From Promethearchaeota archaeon (lineage in GTDB: Archaea; Asgardarchaeota; Lokiarchaeia; Sigynarchaeales; SOKP01), in assembly GCA_014729315.1 (NCBI GenBank), contig WJKD01000551.1, forward strand, positions 1-6,756: 6,756 nt of DNA, read 5' to 3'. Below are positions 1 through 6,162 of this stretch, one piece after another. The notes under the pieces were generated by a model. The model was not told the DNA's origin and ran no database searches. It saw nothing but the letters and a program-made list of their open reading frames with translations. Position 1 is the stretch's first letter, and each line of letters begins with the position of its first letter. The translations under genes and the position numbers were made by a program.

Positions 1-194
1 AATATCATTTTCACCGATTTATAAAAAATATCAGCTAAATCATTGTCAGCTTTTGAATCTTTTCCCAGTTCGTTGAACATCTGTTTAATCTCGGTAGGAT
101 TCAATTTTTCTTTCGTTTTTTCTTCTAATTTTTTTGCGATATTTTGTACCTTATCGGTGGGTTCGTCGACGCTTGCATTTTCTATATTCTCCAT
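1..194 (-). CDS. N-terminal fragment of an unidentified protein, possibly acyltransferase-like (3' end outside window)
   Basis: The reading frame opens with ATG at 194-192 and stays open for 64 codons to the window edge, so only the N-terminus is visible. The start is well supported by a near-consensus ribosome binding site 8 bases upstream. Residues 1-40 are charged and lysine/glutamate-rich, probably helical. The visible part ends in ADIFYKSVKMI, which resembles TDIFYGTVKGL at the N-terminus of the upstream PlsC-like protein and FWYGTLRAL just before the second PlsC domain of the 557-residue protein. In PlsC proteins such a segment is the helix leading into the catalytic domain. I infer, weakly, that this is another PlsC-like paralogue. 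No catalytic motif is visible, so the function stays open. It is the last gene seen in the operon, 31 bases after its neighbour. Confidence 0.6.
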   Translation of the reverse strand, partial: MENIENASVDEPTDKVQNIAKKLEEKTKEKLNPTEIKQMFNELGKDSKADNDLADIFYKSVKMI

Positions 195-202
195 TTTTGG
201 AT

Positions 203-212
203 ACCTCCTTTC
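203..212 (-). promoter_or_regulatory. Strong Shine-Dalgarno site for the gene starting at 194
   Basis: Read on the minus strand this is GAAAGGAGGT, matching ten consecutive bases of the extended consensus complementary to the 16S rRNA 3' end. The spacer to the ATG at 194 is 8 bases. It is among the strongest ribosome binding sites in the window and fixes the start of the truncated last gene, suggesting that this gene is translated well independently of its upstream neighbour. Confidence 0.8.
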
Positions 213-225
213 TTTTAATTAGAAA

Positions 226-909
226 TTAAAATTCTTCGGGTTTCTTTTTTAAAGATTCGATCATTTTGAGGATTCCTTCTGCTAATTCGTAGCGTTGGTC
301 TCTATACTTGTCTCGGTTTAATTTTTTATCAACTTCGATAGGATCTCCGATCTTGACTCTTAGAGCGGGAACCGGTATGAGATCAAATAACTTACTCTTT
401 TCGGTATATATCCCCAGCGGAACGATTGGTGCTCTTCCTGCGACAGCAAATTTTATTATTCCGGCAACCGATTTGAGTTGTGTTTCCCGATCTAACTTTG
501 CTTCGGGTGTCATCCCCATTAAATCGCCTTTTTGGTTTAAAATTTCGAATACCTTATCGATAGGTTCCGTATCGTCCTTATTTTTGGTTCCTCGAATCAT
601 TCCGAGCGATTTTAACAAAGGACCTGCTACCGGATTGGCCATTATTTTTGGATGAAGCATAAAATGAACCTTCCGACCCGTGGTAAGGCTTATTACGAGC
701 ATATCGCGAAAGACATTATCACTAACGGTGGTAAGGATCGCTTTCCCTATTATCGGAATTTTATCTTTACCCTCGATCTTTAAGTCGGATACAGTTTTAA
801 GCGCTAATCCTCCAAGACCTTTTACGGTACCATAAAAAATATCAGTTGCGACTTCCTTTTTGTTTATAGTTTGTTTCTCTTCCTCTTCAACTACAGTTTT
901 TTCGACCAT
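226..909 (-). CDS. PlsC-like acyltransferase homologue with degenerate catalytic motifs (probable pseudoenzyme)
   Basis: About 227 residues, a normal length for a single-domain lysophospholipid acyltransferase. The fold signature is readable in order: lead-in helix TDIFYGTVKGL, a DLKIEGKDKIP segment, the motif I region (residues 62-69), NPVAGPLLKSLGMIRG (about 92-107), a motif III region (TPEAKLD, about 134-140) and a motif IV-like APIVPLGI (160-167). The catalytic HX4D motif reads DNVFRD, so Asp replaces the catalytic His. The usual FPEGTR reads TPEAKL, keeping only Pro-Glu. The motif II Arg position appears to be Lys. Family knowledge says the His is needed for acyl transfer, so I infer an inactive or altered protein, perhaps a lipid-binding or regulatory partner of the tandem acyltransferase. 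The frame is intact, which argues against a decaying pseudogene. ATG at 909 is preferred because GTGATG lies 6 bases upstream; ATG at 918 or GTG at 921 are alternatives. Confidence 0.75.
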   Translation of the reverse strand: MVEKTVVEEEEKQTINKKEVATDIFYGTVKGLGGLALKTVSDLKIEGKDKIPIIGKAILTTVSDNVFRDMLVISLTTGRKVHFMLHPKIMANPVAGPLLKSLGMIRGTKNKDDTEPIDKVFEILNQKGDLMGMTPEAKLDRETQLKSVAGIIKFAVAGRAPIVPLGIYTEKSKLFDLIPVPALRVKIGDPIEVDKKLNRDKYRDQRYELAEGILKMIESLKKKPEEF

Positions 910-939
910 TTTATTCATCACTTTCTATCGGTAATTTTT

Positions 940-1146
940 CTATAATTTGTAAATAAATTCGTTTACTTCTTCCATTTTTTTTTCGTAATATTCTTCTAGT
1001 TCTTTTTCTGACACAAAAGTAGGAATTACTTTTTCTGTATATATGTCGAACAAGGTCGACAATTTAGCGTTATATAAACCCGTATCAATAAATTCCTTCC
1101 CTATGTCCTTTAGTTGCTTTCCTAATTCCTTAATTTTTTCAAACAT
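940..1146 (-). CDS. Small 68-residue helical protein, function unknown
   Basis: I do not recognise a family. The protein is short, highly charged (many Lys and Glu) and predicted by eye to be almost wholly helical: an amphipathic N-terminal stretch (residues 1-19, KIKELGKQLKDIGKEF), a central more hydrophobic stretch (about 24-44) and a C-terminal acidic/basic coiled-coil-like helix (46-66). There is no Cys, no signal peptide and no transmembrane segment. It is a credible gene because its ATG at 1146 is 9 bases after a GGAGGT site that lies inside the end of the ATPase gene, it begins only 3 bases after that stop codon, and it fills the space to the next gene. Position between the activator ATPase and the PlsC-like gene suggests a small accessory subunit or membrane-surface adaptor, which is inference only. 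Confidence 0.7.
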   Translation of the reverse strand: MFEKIKELGKQLKDIGKEFIDTGLYNAKLSTLFDIYTEKVIPTFVSEKELEEYYEKKMEEVNEFIYKL

Positions 1147-1149
1147 TAA

Positions 1150-2172
1150 TTAGAACACCTCCCATTTCCCGCAACGACTTCCCCATCTGGCGATAATTTT
1201 GTTTTCATCCTCGGGCATTCGGACTTGAACGATTTCGCAATTGTTCGGACAATCGCCACAATGAAACGCGGATGTGACGAATTCTATTTCTGAGACTTCA
1301 AGACCCCTAAATACTGTTTCAGTCTCGTGATTGAGATAATGGTCCTTTACTAAAATCGCCATTCCTAACGCGCCCATTAACACATTATGCTTTGGAACAA
1401 CCACTTCGCAACCAAGGTGTCTTTCAAACGCCTGGACAATACCTTTATTAAACGATACGCCTCCTTGAAAGACTACGGGCTCCGCTAAATCTTTACCCTT
1501 TGCAAGATTATTTAAGTAATTTCTTACGAGCGAGTCGCATAATCCTGCTATAATATCTTCTCGAGAATAACCAGCGTTTTGCTTGTGGATCATGTCAGAT
1601 TCTGCAAATACCGTACAACGCCCCGCAATCGATACGGGATTTTTTGATTTAACGGCATAGGATCCAAACTGTTCTATAGGAATACCTAATCGAGCTGCTT
1701 GATGGTCAAGAAACGATCCAGTTCCTGCGGCACAAACAGAATTCATAGCAAAATCAACTATTATTCCGTCTCTAAGGATGATAATTTTAGAATCTTGACC
1801 CCCAATCTCTAAGATCGTTCGAACCTCTGGGTATTCTGATTGTGCACCAACCGCGTGGGCAATTATTTCCGTTTTGGCAATATCTCCGCCGACAACAGCT
1901 TTCGTAAGATACCTCGCCGAACCAGTTGTCCCACATGCCCGGATTGCGTATGATATCAATTCGTCGCTCGATTCTATTTTCTGCCGTAATTGAGACATCC
2001 CGTCCTTGACAGAATCGATAGGTGACCCTTTATTGCGTAAGAAAACGCTACTGAGAAGGTTTCCGTCGTGATCAATAAGAACAAATTTGCACGAAACACT
2101 TCCCACATCTATTCCAAGAAAGGCGTCTTTTTTGCCGTCTTGATTAATTATTTTATCTTTTACTTGAACCAT
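1150..2172 (-). CDS. ATP-dependent activator, BcrAD/BadFG/HgdC-type (acyl-CoA dehydratase activase family)
   Basis: 340 residues from ATG 2172. It is an ASKHA-fold ATPase: FLGIDVGS (18-25) is the phosphate-1 loop, EIGGQDSK (122-129) the phosphate-2 loop, and FQGGVSFNKGI (235-245) the adenosine region. The two cysteines that in HgdC-type activators bridge one [4Fe-4S] cluster between two monomers are present: Cys147 in VCAAGTG and Cys186 in RCTVFAESD. The family hydrolyses ATP to push a low-potential electron onto an iron-sulfur partner, here presumably the two genes just upstream. A C-terminal extension carries CGDCPNNC (305-312) and Cys334, a further possible metal site absent from the minimal HgdC. 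A GTG at 2214 would add 14 residues overlapping the upstream gene but has no ribosome binding site, whereas ATG 2172 has AAAAGGT 9 bases upstream. Family assignment is secure; the physiological substrate is not. Confidence 0.93.
   Translation of the reverse strand: MVQVKDKIINQDGKKDAFLGIDVGSVSCKFVLIDHDGNLLSSVFLRNKGSPIDSVKDGMSQLRQKIESSDELISYAIRACGTTGSARYLTKAVVGGDIAKTEIIAHAVGAQSEYPEVRTILEIGGQDSKIIILRDGIIVDFAMNSVCAAGTGSFLDHQAARLGIPIEQFGSYAVKSKNPVSIAGRCTVFAESDMIHKQNAGYSREDIIAGLCDSLVRNYLNNLAKGKDLAEPVVFQGGVSFNKGIVQAFERHLGCEVVVPKHNVLMGALGMAILVKDHYLNHETETVFRGLEVSEIEFVTSAFHCGDCPNNCEIVQVRMPEDENKIIARWGSRCGKWEVF
1156..1163 (-). promoter_or_regulatory. Shine-Dalgarno site inside the 3' end of the ATPase gene
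   Basis: Minus-strand reading GGGAGGTG, 9 bases before the ATG at 1146. The site lies within the last codons of the ATPase activator gene (Trp-Glu-Val-Phe-stop), so ribosomes finishing that gene are placed directly at the next start. This favours translational coupling and supports the small gene as real. Confidence 0.75.
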
Positions 2173-2181
2173 ATTCGTAAT

Positions 2182-2188
2182 ACCTTTT
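2182..2188 (-). promoter_or_regulatory. Shine-Dalgarno site deciding the ATPase start
   Basis: Minus-strand reading AAAAGGT, 9 bases before ATG 2172 and overlapping the stop codon of the upstream gene (2189-2187). It favours ATG 2172 over the GTG at 2214, which has no purine-rich site before it. Confidence 0.55.
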
Positions 2189-3374
2189 ATTTGGTTTGGA
2201 TTAATTGAATACACTCGTTATAAAAATTATTTCCATAGGATTTATTAATATTTTCGTAATTTTCTTCTATTGAAATTCTTTCATCTTCAAGCTTTTTATC
2301 TCGTCTGGAGTGCATAAGATCAATGAATGCCTCAAGTCTTGTTCGAAAACCTTCCTGGCCACTTTGTTCATCAAATGAGAAGAAGATAACTGGTAGATCA
2401 TATTGTTTTTTTAATTTATTAGTAATAATTGTTCGGGCGGTTACTTCAGGCATGCAAGTAAATGGGTATTGATGAATGAAACCATCAAAGCCTGCTTTAG
2501 CTTTATCGATGTATTCGCCTATAACCCATACACATTCGCCGCCTATATCCATCGGGATGTATGGTTTTGCAAGGTATTCTAACCATTTGCGGTGATAATT
2601 TAAGTGAAATTTGTGAACTACCCAATCGTAAAGACTCAGTGATTGGTGAATCTCAACACCCATTTCGCCCAATTTCCGTCGGATATCGAGATTGACGTAA
2701 GGTTCCAAACTAATGTGAATTTCTCCAGAAATACCTACTTTGAGAGGATTTCGAGACTTATCAATATCCAAGTTTCCAAAAGCTTCTTTAATTACGTATC
2801 GAAATTGTCTTAATTCGTTCATCTTGTTTGTTTCGTCTAATTTGACGAGGAGGTCTTCTACTAGATCTGTGGTATCACCTTGGTTCCTCTCGTAAGCGCG
2901 AAAGATTCCTTCAGCGGTCTGTATATCTTCAATATATTTTGCTTTTTTTAAAAAGAGTTTTATAGCCTTTATTGCATTCGAGATGAGTGATAATTGATTG
3001 GTTGGACCAACTTTTTTAAGAGTTCTGACCCATTTAAAATCTAATAAGTCTGCTTGGTCTAGAGGAATTAATCGAAAATCTTTATATCCCAAGTCTCTGA
3101 GGATACGTTCTTGAACGCTGGCATAAAATCCAAATCTACATGGTCCACGATCGATTGCCATGATTAGGGTATCGGCTCCTTTATCGAGAGCATTTTTAAA
3201 ATCGCCGAGTGTTGCTTTAAACGGAAAGCAAACGAATTCGGGGCTGTGTTTTACGCCGAATTTGACTGCTTCTCGATTGGTTTTATCTGGGAGGACTACA
3301 GGAACACCCATAGTTTGTATTAAAGCCTTAAACGCAGGCCAACTAAAACCCATGTTAGGAAAGGAAACAAGCAT
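2187..3374 (-). CDS. HgdB-like iron-sulfur protein of the CoA-activase-associated (2-hydroxyacyl-CoA dehydratase) family
   Basis: 395 residues beginning MLVSFPNMG, a usual start for this family. Features in order: KTNREAVKFGVKHSPEFVCFP with Cys49, DRGPCRFGFY with Cys79, GGECVW with Cys281, YPFTCMPE with Cys307, and a C-terminal DEQSGQEGFRTRLEAF block (335-350). Spaced cysteines of this kind bind an iron-sulfur cluster in HgdB/BcrB-type subunits, which take electrons from an ATP-driven activator. The N-terminal and C-terminal patterns recur in the neighbouring DUF2229 gene, so the two look like ancient duplicates that probably form a heterodimer. The ATPase gene follows after 14 bases. No Cys-containing signal peptide or membrane segment is present, so it is cytoplasmic or peripheral. 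The last 35 residues after the motif block are charged and unconserved-looking. The substrate cannot be read from sequence; a glycerolipid ester is one possibility given the acyltransferase neighbours. Confidence 0.85.
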   Translation of the reverse strand: MLVSFPNMGFSWPAFKALIQTMGVPVVLPDKTNREAVKFGVKHSPEFVCFPFKATLGDFKNALDKGADTLIMAIDRGPCRFGFYASVQERILRDLGYKDFRLIPLDQADLLDFKWVRTLKKVGPTNQLSLISNAIKAIKLFLKKAKYIEDIQTAEGIFRAYERNQGDTTDLVEDLLVKLDETNKMNELRQFRYVIKEAFGNLDIDKSRNPLKVGISGEIHISLEPYVNLDIRRKLGEMGVEIHQSLSLYDWVVHKFHLNYHRKWLEYLAKPYIPMDIGGECVWVIGEYIDKAKAGFDGFIHQYPFTCMPEVTARTIITNKLKKQYDLPVIFFSFDEQSGQEGFRTRLEAFIDLMHSRRDKKLEDERISIEENYENINKSYGNNFYNECIQLIQTK

Positions 3375-3385
3375 CTTTATTTTTT

Positions 3386-3392
3386 CACCTCT
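3386..3392 (-). promoter_or_regulatory. Shine-Dalgarno site overlapping the DUF2229 gene stop
   Basis: Minus-strand reading AGAGGTG, adjoining the TAA stop of the upstream gene (3394-3392), with an 11-base spacer to ATG 3374. The spacing is slightly long but no better start lies nearby. The arrangement suggests translational coupling of the two related subunits. Confidence 0.6.
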
Positions 3393-4447
3393 TAGCTAGC
3401 TTTCGCCTTATCTTTAGATTTGGATTTTAATTTTTTCTTTCTTTTAATCATCTCTACGAAAGATTCGATTCGTGTCAGTAAACCCGCATCTCCACTATGT
3501 TCATCGATTATTATGGAAAGATAGGGAATACCGACCGTTTTCATATCTCGCATGATTAATTCTGAAATAAGACTATCTGGTCCACACGCAAAACTAATTA
3601 GAAAAATAACACCGTCAATTTCGTCTCTTCCTTGGTATAGGAAGTAACGTATTGCTTGCATTATTTCTTCTTCGTGTCTCCAATAATTAAGGAGCTTTTT
3701 ATTAACTATAACGCGTTTTTTGAATATGCTTTCCGGCAAATTTTCAATAGTTATGACATCTACTCCTTGATCCTCAAATTTTTTAACAAAATCTAGATTT
3801 ACGTAGGTATCAAACAAGTTATAAGCGTGTCCAAGGAGTAAGAATCTTAATTGTTTTTCTTTTTTTTTCTTTTTTAGTTCAAATGGACGATTAGTATTAA
3901 CTAATCGTAGAGCATAATTTACTGATGCGCCTTTTCGTAAAAATTCTAAATATTCCTTATAATAATCCTGCGCCTTCTTATACGCTTCAAGAGATTTCGC
4001 TTCACTTTTGCCTAATTGTTTTCCAAGTTCGATTGCGGCAGTTGCGATGGGAAATTCTTTCACATTAATTTCAAAATTTAAAATGTTAGGACAATCTGGT
4101 AAAATTTTTATTACATCCGGCAAACTGATCCATTTTGGGCAGAAAAAGGAATCCTTTATTTCTGAAACATAGCGAGGGACGAATAGAAAGTCTAAATCAG
4201 GATGCTTTTCTATAAGTTGCAATGCATGTCCATAATAAACTTTAACTGGAAGGCAAAGTTCTCCAAATCCATGAGTGACACCCTCTTCAACGATTTTTTT
4301 ATTTGTTTTTGTGCTTAACACAATATCAACATCTAATTCTGCGAATAATTTTTTCCAAAAAGGAAAATACCGAAAATAGTGTAAAGCACGAGGAATCCCC
4401 ACTTTTTTTTTTCCTGATTTAATATTCTCTGATTTTCTGCCTTCCAT
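3392..4447 (-). CDS. DUF2229-type CoA-activase-related protein (possible iron-sulfur subunit)
   Basis: 351 residues from ATG 4447. The core starts with KVGIPRALHYFRYFPFW, typical of the DUF2229 domain found in activases of 2-hydroxyacyl-CoA dehydratases. Then come KTNKKIVEEGVTHGFGELCLP (Cys65), SFFCPKW (Cys103), DCPN (Cys119), FACGPDS (Cys288) and DEHSGDAGLLTRIESF (315-330). Cys65, Cys103 and Cys288 match the spacing of three cluster-binding cysteines in the HgdB-like neighbour, so a [4Fe-4S] or shared larger cluster is plausible. In many anaerobes this domain is fused to the ATPase and HgdB modules; here it is a separate gene. The C-terminus is a lysine-rich tail (about 334-351). Start choice is uncertain: neither TTG 4456 nor ATG 4447 has a clear ribosome binding site, so coupling to the upstream gene is likely. 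An A10 run about 35 bases after the start is noted separately. Confidence 0.85.
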   Translation of the reverse strand: MEGRKSENIKSGKKKVGIPRALHYFRYFPFWKKLFAELDVDIVLSTKTNKKIVEEGVTHGFGELCLPVKVYYGHALQLIEKHPDLDFLFVPRYVSEIKDSFFCPKWISLPDVIKILPDCPNILNFEINVKEFPIATAAIELGKQLGKSEAKSLEAYKKAQDYYKEYLEFLRKGASVNYALRLVNTNRPFELKKKKKEKQLRFLLLGHAYNLFDTYVNLDFVKKFEDQGVDVITIENLPESIFKKRVIVNKKLLNYWRHEEEIMQAIRYFLYQGRDEIDGVIFLISFACGPDSLISELIMRDMKTVGIPYLSIIIDEHSGDAGLLTRIESFVEMIKRKKKLKSKSKDKAKAS

Positions 4448-4472
4448 TTTTTTCAACTTGAAGTTTTGAGTT

Positions 4473-6146
4473 TTACGCCAGAGGATCGTTGTAAAACATT
4501 AAATCCTTAATTTTTTCCATCATATTATCGGTTATATTTTTTAGCTCGTCATATTCGGGCATTTTTTTACCCCAATATTTCTGATGTTCTAAAAATGGTT
4601 CACCTGCTTTAAAGATACATCCGTTCCCAAAGTTTAACATTTTACCATGTTTAGGATAGATATTTTCTGTTCCCGTAACTCCGACAGGGATTATAGGAAC
4701 TTGTGCTTCAATTGCTAGTCTGACCGCACCAGTATGACCTTCCAATAACTCTCCGCCTCCATTATTAGTTGTTCCTTCAGGATATACTACAACAAGCTTA
4801 CCTTCTTCGAGACATTGCTTCGCATGTAAGTAGGAAGGCAAATCTGATTCTCCTCGTTTTAGTGGAAAAGCGTGATGAGTTCGAACCCACGCGTTAACAA
4901 AGGGTATTTTGAATAATGATTCTTTTGACATTTGCCATAATTCTCGCTTACCATTAAGCCAGATTGCGTAGGGTAGCATCAAAACATCCCATTCAGAATT
5001 GTGTCCGCAAGCGATAAGAGCACCTCCTTTCTTTGGAAGATTTTTATCAAAATCAATGACCTTAATTGGATTCATAAGATTTGTATAAGCAGTTAATATA
5101 TGCCCAGTTAAATAATAAAGTGGTTGTTCAACTTGATGTCGTAATCCAAATACTTCCAATGCACGTAAGGTCCCGTACCAAAAGTCATCAAATTGCTTTA
5201 CAGCATCAATTCCAATTTTCTTAATTTCTTTTAAAAAATTAAACTTTCGTGGTTTATCTTCTAAATCTTTAGGCGAACCAATTGAAAGCTCCTCTTCATT
5301 TTCAATTTTGTCATCTGTTGCTTTACCCGATAGCAAGTTTGCTATAGCTTCTCTTAATTCCATTGTTAATTTTTGAATCTCATCAAATGAGACCGTTTCA
5401 ATATCGTAATCATCGTAATAAATGGCCTTTCCGACTCGTGTGATTACTTTTGTGGGTTTCATGACTAACTTTCCTTTAGGAAGAGCATTTTCAGATCCTA
5501 TTACTGCGGTCGGTACAATTGGTACTTGCATCTCTATTGCCAGCCGAACAGCTCCCGTCTTGAATTCTTCCGCCAATTCACCGTTCAGACTGCGTGTTGC
5601 TTCAGGAAAGATTCCAACCCATCCTCCTTTCGTTAGGATTTCCTTAGCGTTTTCCATACCCGGGGTAGGATTGTCTCGATCTAATCGAAATGCGCCCAGG
5701 TTTTCAAAGAGGGTTCTTACAATTGGGGTTTTAAAATTTCCTAGCTTACTCATCCATTGAATTCTTCTATGGACAGCCCCTCCTATAAAAAACGGATCTA
5801 AATGGCTTTGATGATTTCCAACTACGATTCCAGGACCCCATTCGGGACATAATTCTCCCTTTTTCTCCCATCTCCATAAAACTCTCATCCAAAACTTGCA
5901 CCAAGTAGCGTAAGTAATCCACCAATGTAATTCGTCTGCTCTTTCTAATAAGTTAAAAGATTTTAAAAATTTTCGATATAGATCGCTCAGTGGATCTATT
6001 GGATTGTATTTCAAGATTTTATAAGCTAAATTATGATGGGTTTTGGTATAAGTGAGGTCTTTCTTTTCGGTTTCTTCAATTTCGTAATTACCTTTTTTTT
6101 CCATTTTAGCTTTATCGGTATCAAATTCGGATTTTGTTGTTTCCAT
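4473..6146 (-). CDS. Tandem PlsC-domain lysophospholipid acyltransferase (two catalytic domains fused)
   Basis: 557 residues, about twice the usual 200-250 of a PlsC protein. Domain 1 (about 75-270) has NHQSHLD (catalytic His112, Asp117), GAFRLDR (151-157), FPEATRS (180-186, Ala in place of Gly) and VPIVP (208-212). Domain 2 (about 315-550) has GHNSEWD (His382, Asp387), HAFPLKR (425-431), YPEGTTN (455-461) and VPIIP (483-487). Both HX4D motifs are intact, so both are probably active. PlsC enzymes move an acyl chain from acyl-ACP or acyl-CoA to a lysophospholipid or glycerol phosphate at the inner membrane face. A fusion could carry out both acylation steps, or act on two lipids; this is inference. 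Residues 1-35 are a charged extension, and 75-93 are Trp-rich and may sit on the membrane surface. A charged linker (274-305) separates the domains. The start is fixed by TAGGAGGT 8 bases upstream. Confidence 0.92.
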   Translation of the reverse strand: METTKSEFDTDKAKMEKKGNYEIEETEKKDLTYTKTHHNLAYKILKYNPIDPLSDLYRKFLKSFNLLERADELHWWITYATWCKFWMRVLWRWEKKGELCPEWGPGIVVGNHQSHLDPFFIGGAVHRRIQWMSKLGNFKTPIVRTLFENLGAFRLDRDNPTPGMENAKEILTKGGWVGIFPEATRSLNGELAEEFKTGAVRLAIEMQVPIVPTAVIGSENALPKGKLVMKPTKVITRVGKAIYYDDYDIETVSFDEIQKLTMELREAIANLLSGKATDDKIENEEELSIGSPKDLEDKPRKFNFLKEIKKIGIDAVKQFDDFWYGTLRALEVFGLRHQVEQPLYYLTGHILTAYTNLMNPIKVIDFDKNLPKKGGALIACGHNSEWDVLMLPYAIWLNGKRELWQMSKESLFKIPFVNAWVRTHHAFPLKRGESDLPSYLHAKQCLEEGKLVVVYPEGTTNNGGGELLEGHTGAVRLAIEAQVPIIPVGVTGTENIYPKHGKMLNFGNGCIFKAGEPFLEHQKYWGKKMPEYDELKNITDNMMEKIKDLMFYNDPLA

Positions 6147-6154
6147 AACAATTT

Positions 6155-6162
6155 ACCTCCTA
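6155..6162 (-). promoter_or_regulatory. Strong Shine-Dalgarno site for the tandem acyltransferase
   Basis: Minus-strand reading TAGGAGGT with an 8-base spacer to ATG 6146. Its first three bases are the TAG stop codon of the HAD phosphatase gene, so termination and re-initiation are tightly linked and the two genes should be made together. Confidence 0.8.

Noticed and set aside
308..655. Open frame on the plus strand, 115 codons
   Set aside because: It lies wholly antisense to the PlsC-like gene, has no ribosome binding site and no recognisable protein features; it is a shadow frame.
226..909. Calling the degenerate PlsC homologue a pseudogene
   Set aside because: The frame is complete, of normal length and has most of the fold signature; only catalytic residues are changed, which fits a pseudoenzyme better.
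1044..1060. Inverted-repeat-like sequence around tgtcgaacaaggtcgaca
   Set aside because: Short and imperfect, inside a coding region, with no T-run after it on the transcribed strand; no reason to call it an operator or terminator.
2173..2214. GTG at 2214 as the start of the ATPase gene
   Set aside because: No ribosome binding site precedes it, it would overlap the upstream gene by 28 bases, and the added residues are unlike the family; ATG 2172 has a usable site.
3160..3399. Open frame on the plus strand, 79 codons
   Set aside because: Antisense to the N-terminus of the HgdB-like gene, with no start signal or family resemblance.
3854..3875. T-rich tract resembling a terminator tail on the plus strand
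   Set aside because: It encodes a lysine-rich segment of the DUF2229 protein on the minus strand, and no stable hairpin is visible before it.
5422..5760. Open frame on the plus strand, 112 codons
   Set aside because: Antisense to the first PlsC domain of the tandem enzyme. Its slight likeness to the frame at 308-655 follows from the two homologous genes beneath them.
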